Below, one piece after another: positions 13,501-28,061 of a stretch of DNA of 64,000 bases. Numbering within the stretch: the first letter of the stretch is position 1; every line of letters starts with the position of its first letter. Source of the stretch: Paramacrobiotus metropolitanus (taxonomy: Eukaryota; Tardigrada; Eutardigrada; Parachela; Macrobiotidae); NCBI RefSeq assembly GCF_019649055.1, contig NW_026570284.1, positions 124,001 to 188,000 on the forward strand, read 5' to 3'. The notes below the pieces were generated by a model, which was given only the letters and a program-made list of their open reading frames with translations, made no database searches and had not been told where the DNA came from. The position numbers were made by a program, and so were the translations under genes.

Positions 13501-13904
13501 GAACGTCCCGTTGTATCCGCTCAGATAGCCCACCAGTGCAATGGACATTTTGCCCAGCGGTGGATGGACGTCGAAGAAAAATGTCCGATTAATGTACCAG
13601 CTGGCCATTTTCCCGAAATGCGTCTCATCCCAGCACACCCACTCGGGAATGGCGATCTGGTAGAAGCGTGTGTACAGACTGAGCAGTGTTAGAATGGTCA
13701 GTGCGCTGAAGCGCGGGCTGATGTTGAAAAATCCACTGGGCACCAATGTTTCGCCCGATGACACTTCTGTCTTCGCCGCAGCGATGGGTTTTTCGGGGAC
13801 ATTTTTGGCAGATTTCTCGGGCTTCGGTGGGCTGTCTTTTTATCTTTTTTATGATTTACAGCGAGATCGGTTTTCTTTTTGGGAGATTTTCCGTCGGTTG
13901 CCAT
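10542..13904 (-). CDS. POMT2: Protein O-mannosyltransferase 2 (two apparent frameshifts)
   Basis: Four exons: 13904-13310, 12807-12064, 11604-10887, 10813-10542. POMT2 is an ER multi-pass enzyme that, with POMT1, transfers mannose from dolichol-phosphate mannose to Ser/Thr, for example on dystroglycan. The first luminal loop carries [10 protein letters not shown] with the catalytic-type Asp-Glu, followed by [11 protein letters not shown] and [14 protein letters not shown] domain follows ([35 protein letters not shown]). C-terminal helices include [20 protein letters not shown] and [13 protein letters not shown]. The frame breaks twice: in an A-run near 13837-13841 (Lys-rich N-terminus) and at the GDGF/YSSAFQ join near 12438-12440. 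Each looks like one missing base, and phases close only if one base is added at each. With those bases the protein would be about 776 residues, against 750 in human. I infer assembly error rather than a pseudogene. Confidence 0.92.
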
Positions 13905-15157
13905 CTGACCACAAAATCAACAGCGCAAACGAGATCACCTAAAAATATATCAATTTATTTAATGCTGAAAAACGACAGCTGGTACATCAAAAACAAACCG
14001 ATACGGGACAAGCGGTAGTACAAATGATAAATCCACAAAAATCTGGAACGCGGTCGCCATAAGTCGTACTGTGTGCTTGAATGAATGGCAAACTCAACTG
14101 GCACACTATTTACGCTATTCGTGTCAACGGCTCGGTCCCACCAGTGAACAATATAAAAAAATGCTTAAAAAACTTACACCCTGATTCAATTGCGGATCAA
14201 ACCTTTGCCTTGAGATAAGAGCCTGCAGCGGACATCCAGATTTCGATCTTCATTATCACAGTCAAACTCAAGCCCAACTGAGCCATACCGAGTAGCGTCA
14301 ACTAATCCACTGTTTCTCATTTTGTATCGTTACGGTCTGCACTTAGGGATCGTATTCGCAAAGACTATAGCGAGTGCGATAACAATATGAAATTGTCCAT
14401 ATCCCCCGAGGCATACCGCTGTTAAAATTTTTAAAACAGGTTTAGGTATTCACTTTATTGCTTTATGACTCCAGGTTTTACAGGCAACAGTTTTACAGAC
14501 AAACACAATCAGCAGTTTAGAAACGAATGTGTAGAACAAGCAGCCGCCTCTGGTGTCGGATTCATCGGAAGCAAAAGAACGCCGCCTTGTGCGGTTGGTT
14601 AGTCTTACCACAACCGTAAAAGTCTTTAGACTATGTACTGTGTTGTCGAGTCAACTTGGCACCTTTTCGTACAGTGAGTTATACGCTAAGCGGATACGAC
14701 TCACTGAGTACATCGCGAGAGTGTTTCCCCATCACAGATTTTGCGAAATGATGTGCCTTTTTCCAAGACAGCATAGAAATTTTCTTTTGCCTTGACTGTT
14801 GAACTTTTCAGTATTCTGATGTGGCTGACTGCAAGACAGAGTATGTCCAGAAAAGTTATCTCATGTTTCTTGAATCTACTTTTCCGACCGATTTACTGGT
14901 TAAACAGTCACTCAGTGTTTGCTCTCTGTAAAAAACGATTGTCGCTACAATTTCCTTAACAATAAAATTCGCACTTCCATATCACCGCATAATCTGATCT
15001 GTTCATTGAACAAATACTTCACAGCTCACGCGAGACATATTCACAGCAGGCGTAAATCAATATTTTGTAAAACTGTTCTAACACAACATATTACTTGTTA
15101 ACAAACATAACTGACAATATTTTACACAGCACTTGATAATATTGTACGCAAAGGCAT
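13905..15157. other. Intergenic, no supported gene
   Basis: This is the 5' flank of POMT2 and 3' flank of the next gene. Plus-strand ORFs here (for example 14553-14795) lack any recognisable domain or splice context. Confidence 0.4.
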
Positions 15158-16396
15158 CTACGCTTGCGACATCCCGTGGGAAGATGGCGGTGGACCAGAG
15201 ACAACCGGCTCATAAGGATGATCCATCACTGCCAAGTGGTCTTTGTAGTACACCGTCGGGCAAAACACCGCAAATGCGGCAGTGGCCACACCCCATACCG
15301 GCGCGGTCAGGACGCCCAGCCGGGTGGGAATCTTTAAGTTCTTGTGGTGCAAGTAACTCCAAAAACCTACAAAAATACTGCGTTCATCAGTTTGTCTTCC
15401 ACCAGCCAGAAAGAAAAGGGCGAAAAAACGAGACTTCTTAAGTCCCTGTTCCGAGAATAAAATTTCTGAAGATACTTTCTCAACTGATACAATTGAAACT
15501 ATCCATCTAAACTCATACGGCGAACAATATAACAATTATTATTATGCTATTGTGTTAAAATAGGATTAAAGCGATGATTAAACATTACAAAAAACATTAT
15601 TGAATGTGCAGTACAATACATACGGTAGCGAAACTGTGTTTGAATAATCAGTATTTATATTTCTAATTGAAAAATGGACACAACTACCGCAGTTCAATTA
15701 ACTGTCAAAGAAATCTCCAGCTGAGAAATTCTGGACAATAGATCAGAAAGTTTTCACGCTACACTGTACACTGTGATTTGAGAATACTTTGTTATAATTA
15801 ATACCAGAGCAAAAATTAAAAAAATTATACTCGCACAGATGCTTGATGCTTGATTAGAAAGAGCCAAAGACAAAAACAAAAGAATTCTGTAAATTAATAA
15901 AAATTTATACAACAGACAATCACAACAGTATACGAATAATACGTGTTAAATGTTAATAATAGTAAGGACTGCGGGTGTTATAAATAATGTGTCTTTAAAT
16001 GGTTAGCGTACTGCAGATTGCAATCTCCAGTGATGTTGATATTCCAAAAATTTTTCTGATTACGTCCTTACCAAATGCTGAACCAATGGCTAATCCATAA
16101 ACACCAAAAGGCCAAATGAAGCTCTGCGCGACGACAGCTTTACGCTTTAATCTGTCCTGAAACGATGGAACCTTCCACTGCGATGGAGATAAATGGGGTG
16201 CCTGCAAGACAAACCACGTTCAAAATCAATATTACAATTACTCACGGTGAATTCACCGTGCTGATACACTATAATGATTTCCTGGCAATTCCTGCCATAC
16301 CAAAGATTGTTGGTCATTCCAACTTTCGGTGTTGTACTTCAGGATGTTTTCCTGGCCTCTGTAGGGATAGGAACGCGGGGCAGCATCAGCAGTCAT
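15158..16396 (-). CDS. Small two-helix membrane protein, possibly mitochondrial, 155 aa
   Basis: Three exons with compatible phases: 16396-16268, 16201-16072, 15366-15158. The start is the ATG at 16396 (MTADAAPRSYPYRG). The second exon gives a basic stretch (QDRLKRKAVVAQ) followed by a hydrophobic helix (FIWPFGVYGLAIGSAFG). The third gives LGVLTAPVWGVATAAFAVF and a Pro-rich tail ending SSHGMSQA. The first intron donor is a weak GTATCA; GTATGG at the earlier Leu codon is an equally phased alternative. Size and two central helices recall complex I accessory subunits such as NDUFA11, but I see no diagnostic motif and do not claim that identity. Confidence 0.55.
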
Positions 16397-17340
16397 GGTG
16401 AATCCCAGTTTGCAACACTGTGCTAGGTTTACGAGGGAAACAATCTCAGTATCATGCAACTGCATATGAACATCTGCAGTGCTTGCAAAATAAAGTGTCC
16501 AGTTGTTCCAACAAACGTTCCAACAAACTCAGGACTTACGACTTTAACAAGAAATCAAATTTTCGAAATCAAAATTGATCAGATGGTTTTTAACTTGCAA
16601 GAGTCCACCTAACTCAGCTCCAAAGCGTCAAATTCAGTTCTCGTAGCATACACCCCCGGGAAGGGTGCTTGAAGATATTTCTGCCAACCGCCTAGAAATA
16701 CCGTATAATATTTTTTGTTTTGATATTATTTTACTTTTTCGAAACTTAGAGTAGTAGTTACTAACAATGTAAGATTCAGCAAAATCACGCTTTAGAAATG
16801 CTTCAAAGCGGTCGGAAAAGCTAGGGTAGTGCGCAATACTCAGCCAAAAGTTTTTTCCCAAAAAAACAGAACTCCAAAAGAAAAATTTTAAAATCGGAAA
16901 ATAGATTCGAATGTGGAAAGGAATTAAAACAACCTACTGAGATATTTCTGAAGCATACAAAAATGATTAATCACTGCCTTTTGCAGAACGGGTTGGATGC
17001 TTCCTGTAAAATAATTACACCAATGACGTAGAGCGCCGTCTTCCTGCGCAGACAGGGGCGTTTTATTACTTCGCATAATTTTGAGATCCACAAAAGTTTT
17101 TCTTTTACAAACAGAAACCGGAAAGGTGAAAGACAAAAAGGGCATATAACACGGATTTCGTCAACCGCCGCGAAAACCGACCACGGCAAAAATTATAAAC
17201 AGAAAAACCCGACTGAAACCCGAAAACACAATAAAAATGTGATGAAACCCATCCGGCAGATCAATCCATCCCCACACCGGAAGACAAATCAACAGGAAGC
17301 ACCCAGCCAATAATAGACATCCGGAATTATTTTCCCTTAA
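16397..17340. other. Intergenic, no supported gene
   Basis: This is the region downstream of Orai and upstream of the small membrane protein gene. Minus-strand ORFs at 16634-16861 and 16924-17189 show no splice context or family resemblance. Confidence 0.4.
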
Positions 17341-17346
17341 TTTATT
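17341..17346 (-). promoter_or_regulatory. Putative poly(A) signal of Orai
   Basis: AATAAA on the minus strand about 20 nt after the Orai stop codon. If used, the 3' UTR is very short. Confidence 0.35.
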
Positions 17347-17366
17347 GTTCCGCTTGGTCCATTTGA

Positions 17367-18316
17367 TTACACCACATCATGCCGCAGCCGTTCCATCTCC
17401 TTATCCAGATCGTCGACTTTATGCGCAATCCGCTCATTCACATGCGCCACCAGGGAGCGGTAGAAGTGGATGGCAAAAATCAGGAACAACAGGATCAACG
17501 GCGCAATGATGGCCGCCGACGCGTACTGCGCACTGGGCAGATCGTGGAATTTCACCCAGCACAGCAGCCCCACATCCACCAGGAACAAAATCAAACCCAG
17601 CAGGGTACTGCAGATCCACGACGCTTCAATGTAGTATTTCATCCGCTCGTGAGGCGATTCCCAGACAGAGTCCTTGGTGGAGGAGGCCGCTTCCAGATTG
17701 GGCAGGATGCAGGTGCTGATCATCAGGGACAGCATGTGGCAGGCTACCAATAGGGTGGTGCACACGCAGAACGCGATGACCAGTTCTGGTGGTCGCGAAT
17801 GACGTCCTTATCAATCTGCACTTCAACCATGGCCACCTAAATGCACATACCAATTTAATCGTATATTAATATTATACCTTCACATTTAAACAAACTAATT
17901 TAGCTTTATTTATTTTTTCCACATTTTTTTGTTATAAAATGTGTTTTGTTTTATAAAACGCTCAGTTTTTTGTTTTTAATAAAACTGAAATAATTATTTT
18001 CATTTTTTGAGAAAAACTGTAACCATAAAAATTAAAAAAGGCTCCAAGGCAAGGCAAAATCTCATAAACGTAACAGCGGTAACAAACTTCTGATTTTTTT
18101 GAGATTCTGATTCTATGGCTCGGCATAATTGAGCCAAGCATGCTGAGTGCTGCGAAAGAAATTTTCTCCATATTCTAAGTTGTTTTCCCGACTTGTTATT
18201 CTTACCATAGCGAACCCGCTGAGAAGAGCCGATGTGCGACTGCTGGCTTTGAGTTTGGCGCGACTGAGCTGCAGATGTTTCCATCGCACTGCCGTGGATT
18301 CCTGGTGCTTGCTCAT
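17367..18316 (-). CDS. Orai: Orai calcium release-activated calcium channel (one apparent frameshift)
   Basis: Two exons are clear: 18316-18206 and 17836-17367. Orai forms the plasma-membrane pore opened by STIM when ER calcium is depleted. The pore helix region reads [16 protein letters not shown] then GFAMVAMVEVQ, essentially invariant in the family, including the selectivity-filter Glu. Later segments are [48 protein letters not shown] and [12 protein letters not shown]. The C-terminal coiled coil ([14 protein letters not shown]) is the STIM-binding element. The loop between TM3 and TM4 is short compared with human Orai1. The frame breaks by one base near 17800-17806, between VQIDKD and RPPELVIAF, and exon length closes only with one extra base. 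A CTTTCTGTTTTTCAG acceptor just upstream of the Met suggests an earlier exon that could extend the N-terminus. Confidence 0.93.
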
Positions 18317-18399
18317 GTTCCTCGGGAAATAGTATAAATCATCTGAAAAACAGAAAGATGTATTCCGTACGGTGTCCATATTCAAGGTAGAGCACTGAA

Positions 18400-20888
18400 T
18401 AGGCACGCAAAATAATCACAAAAGTCAGAAACAGAATGTGGCAAGCGCAATAATAGTTTTTAAAAGAGTAGAACCTGCAGAAAGAACTCAAGAAACGCGA
18501 AACTTTTTGTTTTTGCCCACTATCTGTTTCGTACAGGCAATTAATCCCTTCTCACCAATCAGCAGTTTTATTGATCAAAAGGATGCGGCGGATGCGGATG
18601 CAGATCTGTAGCACGAGAAATTATTCCCACTGCACTACGTTAGCGTCTCGCTGCGAAATGCAAGCAGTTATAGGCACTGCGGCGGGATATGTTTACACAA
18701 TGCTTTTGCAATTCACAGCTACACTCCACTACAATAATTCCACAGTCATAAGGCACGGAAAATCCAATTAAAATTCCAAGCTTTATGTTATTAAATAATT
18801 ATGGTGAAAGCTAAAAGCAAATAAATGCGTAAGCAAAAGTTTTACTCATATTTTATAAAACATAATAGTATAACTATTACAACCGTTTCAATATGCGTTT
18901 TAATAAAACGCATACTCGTACATGCATATTGCATAATTATTATTGATATCGCCAACCAAAACAGTACTTGCCAAGTAAGTTTAAACTAGTAAGTACGTAC
19001 AGATACATAATATCTATATACATTATTACAAAGTTTAAGTATACTCGTATGCCATATATGCGTTTGATAAATTCAGTACAATACTTACGAAGTTACAGGA
19101 CCCGATCCGGAAGCTGGCTCGTTTCAAAAGAACCGGTGTTAAACACAAAATGAGAAATAAAAGGTTTTATGTACAATACTGTACGCCGCATACCGGCACA
19201 TGTCTATCTAATTATGCACTTATGCTAACTGTAAAGCCAACCCGCCTCGAAAGAAAATACCAGGAGAAAAACAGCGAATGAAACAACAGTATTTACAAAG
19301 AATAGTTTTAAAATTATTTTCCTAAATTCCAGAGTCCGTGACTAGTACGAACAGCACATAAAATATTGTGGCTGATAAGGGTTACACCGCGATAACAATA
19401 TCCTGACACATGCACTATAGAAGTACCCGTGCGTGAAAAAATGTGGAATAATACCAATGTACTTACTGCCGACGCTTGAGCTGGGAGAATAATTTAACTG
19501 AGAATTAGTCTCCATAAATCCGCGGTATTGTGCAGCAGAAGGTAAAGTTATAAATCAAAATGGGTAATCAAAATCACAATTGTCCCCGAACTATGCTCCA
19601 TGCAACAGTTCACAGCGGTAAAAAAATGTACGTATTCGGGCCCGGCCTTGATGTGCCTTCATTTTTCCTCGTCTGACAAGACGTGGTTATCTTTATGCGA
19701 AAACTTCTTTGCGACAACATTATCATTATATAAGCAGCTTACGGCAAATATTAATAGTCACTGCATCGTCAGTTAGAAGGCGTAGTAACTACTGTAGCTG
19801 GAGAAAATTTTCCGCTTCCGTAGGAGTAAAAGTGCTTGTTGTCAATTAACGATAAGTCAGTTTGCCCATGCACCGTACTATGTGTAGAAGTATCTGTATG
19901 TAAAATGATAGATGTTACTTTGCCAGTAGCAGGATATCGTGTTGCATTGCTTTCGGGCGTTTAGGTTATTAATTATCACAGTACGTATAAAATTATTAAT
20001 CTGTGGGAAGGTGGTCGCAGTTGGCGCGCACGTGTAGTACAGTGCTAACCAGACTAAAATTAGTTTTCATAACATTTAATGGTTACATCGATGTATGGTA
20101 TCTGTAGGTATGTCGTATGCGTAATGTATAATTTGGCTGGTCAGTCGTACATTTTTATATGCGATAATAAATGGGCTCATCACTTTCTGCTCTTTCGTTT
20201 ACATTAGCACAAGTTCATATACTTCTATTGATATATGTTTTCGTTACCCGAATTACACTCAGCGGTTTAGGCTAGCTACCAGAACTCGGGGCTCTAACTG
20301 TGCATGTTCATTTTAAACAATTAATAAGTATTGTAAATTATTGCATACAATTATCACTAGACACAACTTTTATTAAAGTATCAGTTGCAAGATTCTGTTC
20401 TGAGTTTTCCGTACATGTTTACAAATTGTTAGCTAGACTATGCCAGGTCTCACAAAAAATTCTACAAAATTTATTAATATCAGTGCACAATCGATAGGAT
20501 CGTGGGATCTAAATATACGTGGCTTGAAAATTAATTATAATATTTATGGGCTGTGATGACCCCTCTGGGTCACTTGTTTTCGTAAATAAATTAAATACCA
20601 TAGCAAACATGCAGTTAATTAGCAAATGCGCACGTAGACATAAATAGACAGGACGTTTATCGCTACAGAGATGGCTGGCGAAGCATGATTAAAGTAGGTA
20701 CATGGTTTATTATGGAGAGACGACAACAAGTGAAGCCCGATGAGCCGCGAAACAAATTAGACCGGTACTAGTATCCATTGCATTGTTGTGTCTTTGGACG
20801 CGCGCGTGTTCCGCTTTCAACGCTGTGCCGGGAAGCGCGTTGAACTCGCAATCAAGGATAAGAGATCAATAGGATGAAAAGGTCATCG
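18400..20888. other. Intergenic, no supported gene
   Basis: AT-rich DNA upstream of Orai and downstream of the peptide-precursor gene. Only short ORFs with no domain, no splice-consistent partner and no repeat structure of note. Confidence 0.45.
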
Positions 20889-22496
20889 TCAAGTGCACAC
20901 GATATATACATGTGCTGGTTTGATGGAACGACGTGGATCCATTAGGTGATACTGCGCGGTGTTTCTTGATTGTTCACTTGTACATTTATTAGAACATATT
21001 CGGTCGTATGGGCCAGAACGGCATATTGCGTCCGTAGGTGTGCAGGAAGAGTTTTTTCTCCCGACTGTCTTCCGGTCCGGGAAATTGATCATGCCGCTGC
21101 GGCTAATGCTGCCAGCCGGGCTGATGTAATCCAGTGCCGGGTCAGACCGTTTACCGGCTCGCGGGATAGGAATGGCCATTTGGCTGCGCACAATGGGACT
21201 CATGCGGCGGTATTTTAGCCAGTGACTTCCTAAAGAGCAGGAAATTGTGTCTTGGGCGAAATAGCAACACTTTTCCCGGCAACCGACTTAAAACAAAAAC
21301 ACCCACGGTGCCATGTCAAATTATTGCCTAAATAACCGGCTATTTACAGTTGTTACAATAGGGCAACGGAAATTAGCCAACGAAAAGCAGTACAAATGCA
21401 AGTGTCAGGGATGTTTATCTGAATTCGTCCTACATCCCGGAACACAAGTATATATTATGCAACCGATAAATGCAACATATGCTGTATGTGCGCTCCAATT
21501 CTATTCCGGAACTCAAACAAATTCTGATAAGTACCCAAAAGACAAACATGAAAATGATAGAGACGTTTGTGTGTTATTTGCAGAAACGTAACTACAGAGT
21601 ATTAGCAACAAAGCTCATACCTACGATTGCTTTGAAAATAACATGGGGCAAAAATATACTGCCGTACTGATCATGTCTGCCCCTAGCCACAGCATCAGAA
21701 AATCATAGGATTTTTTAGTTCAGAAAATCATAGGGTTTTTTTAGGAGTATGTGTTTACTTGGGAACAGGTCAACCTATCCAACGTTTTACAATTGATTTT
21801 GATACAAGTCTTCTTAGAAATGCATATAAATATGTTTCAATCAAGAATCTCGTGTATGTTTTACAGTTTTACTTAAACTTTATTTATCGTTGTCAAGATT
21901 ATTATTATTCTCAAAAGAATATTATCCAGATGTTGCCGATATGGCGGCAATAATTTCGACTAACACATGGGATAGATCTACTCCGGTACGGCGATTTTTC
22001 ATAACCAACAGCATTTCTCACATAAGCACTTGCATTTTAAATATTACAGAAAACAAGTAATTACATCATATAGCTGGTTAAATAGCGAAATACAATATTT
22101 TCAGCGCTAGAAGTATAGAAAGGAAGCAAAGCCATTAATTATTAAATCATAATTATACACTGCTGTACACATGTACTTTTAAAACTGCAAATAGCGAACA
22201 CTTAACGTCAGTGTGTTAAGTCATCGGTCAACTGTGAGACTATATCCAGTTGTATTATGATTAATGTAACAAACTGCACATTAGTCTGTGTAAAATTGCG
22301 TTCAAAAATTATGCCCTTTAACTTGTTTGCAGAAAGAACAAAATACCATGTAGTGCGGCTTACTTAACATTGGATAATATCCTTCGTCTTCGAAGTTGGA
22401 AACATCCGGATCCCCGTTGTACATCTCCCCACGCACTAGCCAGCTCTGGCAGTACAGCAAACAGCCGAATATAAGCAAACAGAAGGATGACCACAT
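20889..22496 (-). CDS. Candidate secreted peptide (neuropeptide-like) precursor
   Basis: Exon 1 (22496-22364) begins MWSSFCLLIFGCLLYCQSW, a convincing signal peptide, followed by an acidic segment (DPDVSNFEDEGYYPML). It ends in phase 1 at a GTAAGC donor. Exon 2 (21229 onward) follows a CTGCTCTTTAG acceptor in the matching phase and reads SHWLKYRRMSPIVRSQ then MAIPIPRAGKRSDPALDYIS. The GKR is an amidation plus dibasic cleavage site; RR and GRK sites also occur. The frame as written continues to a stop at 20889 and contains four cysteines. If one A is missing from the run at about 21049-21054, the other frame would end YGRNMPFWPIRPNMF just before a stop. Which C-terminus is real is undecided. 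I do not recognise the peptide family. Confidence 0.5.
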
Positions 22497-22519
22497 TGTA
22501 AAGCACAAAATTATTATTC

Positions 22520-24735
22520 AAGTCGTGGTTCAACGATCCAACGTCCCATGCACCATCAAAAGGTCATCAGCTATTCGGCACAGCGCCCGTCGCGGTTGCC
22601 TGTTTCAGCGAGCTGATTGAAATTAAGTGCGGCGCCGTTTCCTCTGAGATCCTTTATGCACAACTGGACAAGCGTTATAAAGTGTATTTATGTTCCTGAA
22701 CGTAAGTGGATCAAATTACAAACAAGTTGTACATAAGTGTTATTTTATACCTCTTCACTTTGCATACACATCCGGCAAGGAAGGGAAGATTGTAAATTAC
22801 TCCCTTATGGGCGGAGCCTTACGGGCATTTATGCTAACGGGAGTATGAGGAATCAGGAATGCGACTGAAAGAACTGGGACGAGTACGAATGTCATAATTT
22901 TGCAAGGACGCCGTAGTAAAAACGTAAAGCCGCCGGATAGCGCCCTTGTGCACATACTGAGCGCTGCAGACTGATGTATTGTACAAGGAATTCCATGTCC
23001 CGTACGTACACGGAGGTGCATTTACATAAGTTTTCATCCACAATTTCTTGGTGTTCTCGAAACGGCGATACGAACAAACCCGCAATAGTCTAACTCATGG
23101 TCAGAAATCACAACACAGCAATGTTCCTGTACCAGTGGATTTGCGATGACCGGCTTCGCTTCCGGTTGTTACCGTTGGCGTTACATAAGGAGTTTCATTA
23201 GTTATCGCCATCTATTGGCAGTTCGGCGCCACTGGTGCAAGATTAACCTTCTTTACGTTTGGCGTTCCGGTACTTATTACTAACTTCTTTGCAGGATAAA
23301 CTAAAAAACTATAAAACAACCATGGTTTTCCTGTTTTATATGATGTGAAGGCAGTTTATTAGCAGGATGAACACCAACCAATAATAATACAGTACTCGTA
23401 GTGCAAGTATTTTTCCAGCAGTTTCACCTGGTTAATTTCACCTGGTTAGTTTTGCCATATAATCACGCGCTCCAACTACATAATATTATTACCTTCAAGT
23501 GTTTATTAGTATTTTGATCCTTTCTCGTACATACAAGCAAATCATTCATTTGCAGATTGGAACAGCAACATCATCGTTTTTAATTTTCAAAATCCAATGT
23601 ACTCCATTTTGTGGTAGTCCTACTGTCAAAGCCGCTACAGACATTGACACAGTAGTGCTTTGATACTCGTATTATTTCCAGTTTCACTTGTTACAAAACT
23701 GGCATATCTTTCAAGTGCGATGATTAGATACAATTATCCAGTGACTTCACTTAAGGCCGTTCCAAAACTAAACGTAATTTCCGTTTTAAACATTTTTTTC
23801 CAATTTCACTGCGCTGTTGTTGCGTCACTTTGCGGGCTGCAGCAGCAGGGTCAAGCTGCGTAGTTTACACACCGGAAATAATGCCCGGCGATGTGGATGC
23901 GGCTCATAAATATCACCGAAGACGACATTAACGTCTACAACAACTCTCACCTACGTCAAAAAAGTGCCCTGCCTCGTTTAATGAATTAACCGGCGCGCAA
24001 GCAATCACTTTTAAAACTCGTTTATATTTGTTTGTGACCTTCTGCGATAGCAGATAACAAACTGTATATTTTCTTTCAATCGCAACAATGCGGATATATA
24101 CCACCATTCGCCGCACCCTTCAGGCTGAACCCAAACATTCACCGGCACGATCCCATCTAAACAGATCCTAATTCTGATCTATCTTCCCTGCCACGGTGAG
24201 ACCATTCCCCTTTGCGCCCTTTCTAACTTATTGACCGCTGCACTTTTCGTGGTCCTTTTCCGCATCTTGAAGAGGCATGACACTGTTAACCTGTACCCAT
24301 AAGCTGATTGAAAACGCAATACCGGTCACGCACACGCTGGTCCTAAACACCAAGTGCCGCGCAATCGATAGGATCAACAATATTTCGTTATTAAACTTTC
24401 AAGCGAGCCCAACCGCAAAACGATACTGTACATATAAAAGTCAAACTTCCAATTATTACGCATGCAGTGCACCCGGCGTTAATACCCCCGACCGGCCAAC
24501 GACAACACACACCGGTCGTTTCAAAAGCAACATTGCGCGCCTCCTTTCTCCTGCACCCATATCCGCATGCAAATGTCTGCTGTCCCTATCCTATCATTAT
24601 TTTCGCCCCCTTCATACCAGCCGGACGCTGCACAATGCCCTTAGCTTCCTCTCGTCTGAATGCCGCATTCTGGTGTGTAACCGAACGTAGCATTATGTAA
24701 CGACGAGCCGTCGGCATTTTTTTCCAATCTGGCTT
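22520..24735. other. Intergenic, no supported gene
   Basis: This is the interval between the peptide precursor and RACK1. ORFs at 22834-23085 (-) and 24277-24690 (+) have no recognisable domains or splice context. No structured RNA was recognised. Confidence 0.45.
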
Positions 24736-24741
24736 TTTATT
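24736..24741 (-). promoter_or_regulatory. Putative poly(A) signal of RACK1
   Basis: AATAAA on the minus strand about 105 nt after the RACK1 stop codon. Confidence 0.35.
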
Positions 24742-24843
24742 CTTTCTTTAACATTACGACGATATTCAGGTCGAAACATTTTCTCTGTAAAAGCTACACA
24801 AAAAGCGAGGCGTACAGAATTAACCCCCGGTTGTATCCATTAA

Positions 24844-27269
<2,426 letters not shown>

Positions 27270-27299
27270 GTTTGAATCGAATGATTATTATGAGCAGAA

Positions 27300-28061
27300 T
27301 AGGAAAAATTCGGATTATGAATCCTCTAAATAGCTTTAAAGGAATATTCACGTGCGATCCTCCCGACTAAAATGTCTGCAGCAATCAGTACGGACACACC
27401 GGTGCAAGTGCAGATCCGACGATTTGACGATGTGGTAGACCGTAAAGTAGACAGCCTAGTGCAGCGAGCTGTGCCTGAATATTTAGTGGGTATGCGGTTG
27501 ACTAAACCGAGAAATTTTTGAAAGGCATAGTTCGACACGCCACTGACAGGAAACGGATCACGTTCACTACGTTCGATTCAAAATCGGCATAGCTATCCGG
27601 TAGGTTACTCACCAGTCAGTTACTGTACTTACTTATTTGGCATGAAATGCTGTACTTACCTATTTGAACTGGTAGTCCTTTTTAAAACTTAAAAGTTCTA
27701 ACAATTAATTGTGCTACTCATAAACAGTTTTTCGACTTCCGGTTAAAGTTATCTGCGAAACAGATTTCTGATACAATTTTCTCGTTTTATTTTGTTACAA
27801 AATTATCTTTCTCGTATACCAAAGTCAAAAGATGCGGTTAGAGAGAAGCACAATATTGCATCTGGTTAAAAGAGAACAACAACATAATTTACTTGAATAT
27901 TACAATATTCATCCCGGCGACAGCGCCGGCAATGAAATAACATGCGTAAAAACATTACAGCGTAACTACAATGGAACCCGAAAAGGAGCGCCGCTAGCGC
28001 CATGAACACGCAAATGTCCACTAACAACTCCACAATCCGTCAACGACAAGTCACAGCGAGG
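27300..28061. other. Intergenic, RACK1 upstream and UBAP2L downstream flank
   Basis: No gene is supported. A minus-strand AATAAA at 27786-27791 is a possible UBAP2L poly(A) signal, about 270 nt past its stop. Confidence 0.4.

Noticed and set aside
22834-23085. Overlapping minus-strand ORFs with several Cys
   Set aside because: Two frames look equally protein-like, neither has a recognisable motif, and no acceptor or donor gives a convincing exon.
24277-24690. 137-aa plus-strand ORF
   Set aside because: It has no domain, no helix or signal pattern and no splice context, and lies downstream of RACK1. Treated as chance.
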